A DNA stretch of 6,840 nt. Source: Clostridium sp. CAG:1024. Lineage in GTDB: Bacteria > Bacillota > Clostridia > Christensenellales > CAG-138. Below, piece after piece: positions 6,678-6,840 of this stretch. How positions within the stretch are numbered: position 1 is the stretch's first letter; the number at the start of each line of letters is the position of its first letter. The stretch covers positions 1,390-8,229 of the forward strand of contig HF985534.1 in assembly GCA_000432015.1 (NCBI GenBank), written 5' to 3'. The notes beneath the pieces are model-generated. The model was given only the letters and a program-made list of their open reading frames with translations. It was not told the origin of the DNA and did not search any database. A program made the position numbers and the translations under genes.

Positions 6678-6840
6678 TGAAGTACTGCGCCGGAAAGCGG
6701 CTTTCCTCTCAAAAAAGTCTTGCCGTCCATACGCTTTCCACCAGGGGCTTGCAGCTCCAGAATCTCAAGAAGTCCATCAGAGCACTGTACAAACAACCCT
6801 TGTTTTGCATCACCTGTACATGTGTCATTCGGCAATCCGG
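6674..6840 (-). CDS. fmt: Methionyl-tRNA formyltransferase, C-terminal end (partial, 5' part outside window)
   Basis: The minus strand is open from the window edge to a TGA at 6676-6674 and encodes the last 54 residues of the protein. Fmt transfers a formyl group from 10-formyl-tetrahydrofolate to initiator Met-tRNA. The visible part is the end of the C-terminal OB-like tRNA-binding domain. It contains the family's closing pattern: a LLEILELQ strand, then GGKRMDGKTFLRG and a short tail ending GAVLQ. The TGA shares bases with the rsmB ATG (4-base ATGA overlap). Identification rests on this C-terminal pattern plus position directly before rsmB, the conserved Firmicutes order. The catalytic N-terminal domain is not in view. 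Confidence 0.9.
   Translation of the reverse strand, partial: GLPNDTCTGDAKQGLFVQCSDGLLEILELQAPGGKRMDGKTFLRGKPLSGAVLQ

Overview
The window is almost entirely one tightly packed housekeeping operon on the minus strand, read from the right edge toward the left. In transcription order it carries the 3' end of fmt, then rsmB, rlmN, a PP2C-family phosphatase (prpC/stp), a PASTA-domain Ser/Thr kinase (prkC/pknB type), rsgA and rpe. This is the classic Firmicutes order (B. subtilis fmt-rsmB-rlmN-prpC-prkC-rsgA-rpe). Moderately high GC with GC-rich third positions, the PrkC/PrpC pair and this synteny suggest a Gram-positive anaerobe of the Clostridia. Genus cannot be judged from the sequence.

Layout, left to right: 1-120 is the C-terminal end of an unrecognised plus-strand gene that converges on the operon. 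121-184 is a short intergenic stretch with a strong 11-bp hairpin, the likely transcription end for one or both sides. 185-835 is rpe, 828-1709 rsgA, 1714-3612 the kinase, 3609-4343 the phosphatase, 4327-5367 rlmN, 5358-6677 rsmB, and 6674-6840 the end of fmt. There is no gene-free stretch of 300 bases. No RNA gene, mobile element, CRISPR array or convincing internal promoter was seen.

The genes share a translation and growth-control theme. Fmt makes the initiator formyl-Met-tRNA. RsmB methylates 16S rRNA and RlmN methylates 23S rRNA (and often tRNA). RsgA is a GTPase that checks 30S maturation. PrkC and PrpC form a reversible Ser/Thr phosphorylation switch that senses the cell wall through extracellular PASTA domains. 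Rpe is the pentose-phosphate epimerase. Five of the six gene junctions overlap and the sixth has a 4-base gap, so translational coupling along the whole unit is likely.

I found no previously undescribed system. The points worth a second look are modest: an Ig-like C-terminal domain and two extracellular cysteines in the kinase, the operon ending at rpe without thiN, the direct fmt-rsmB overlap, and the unknown convergent gene.
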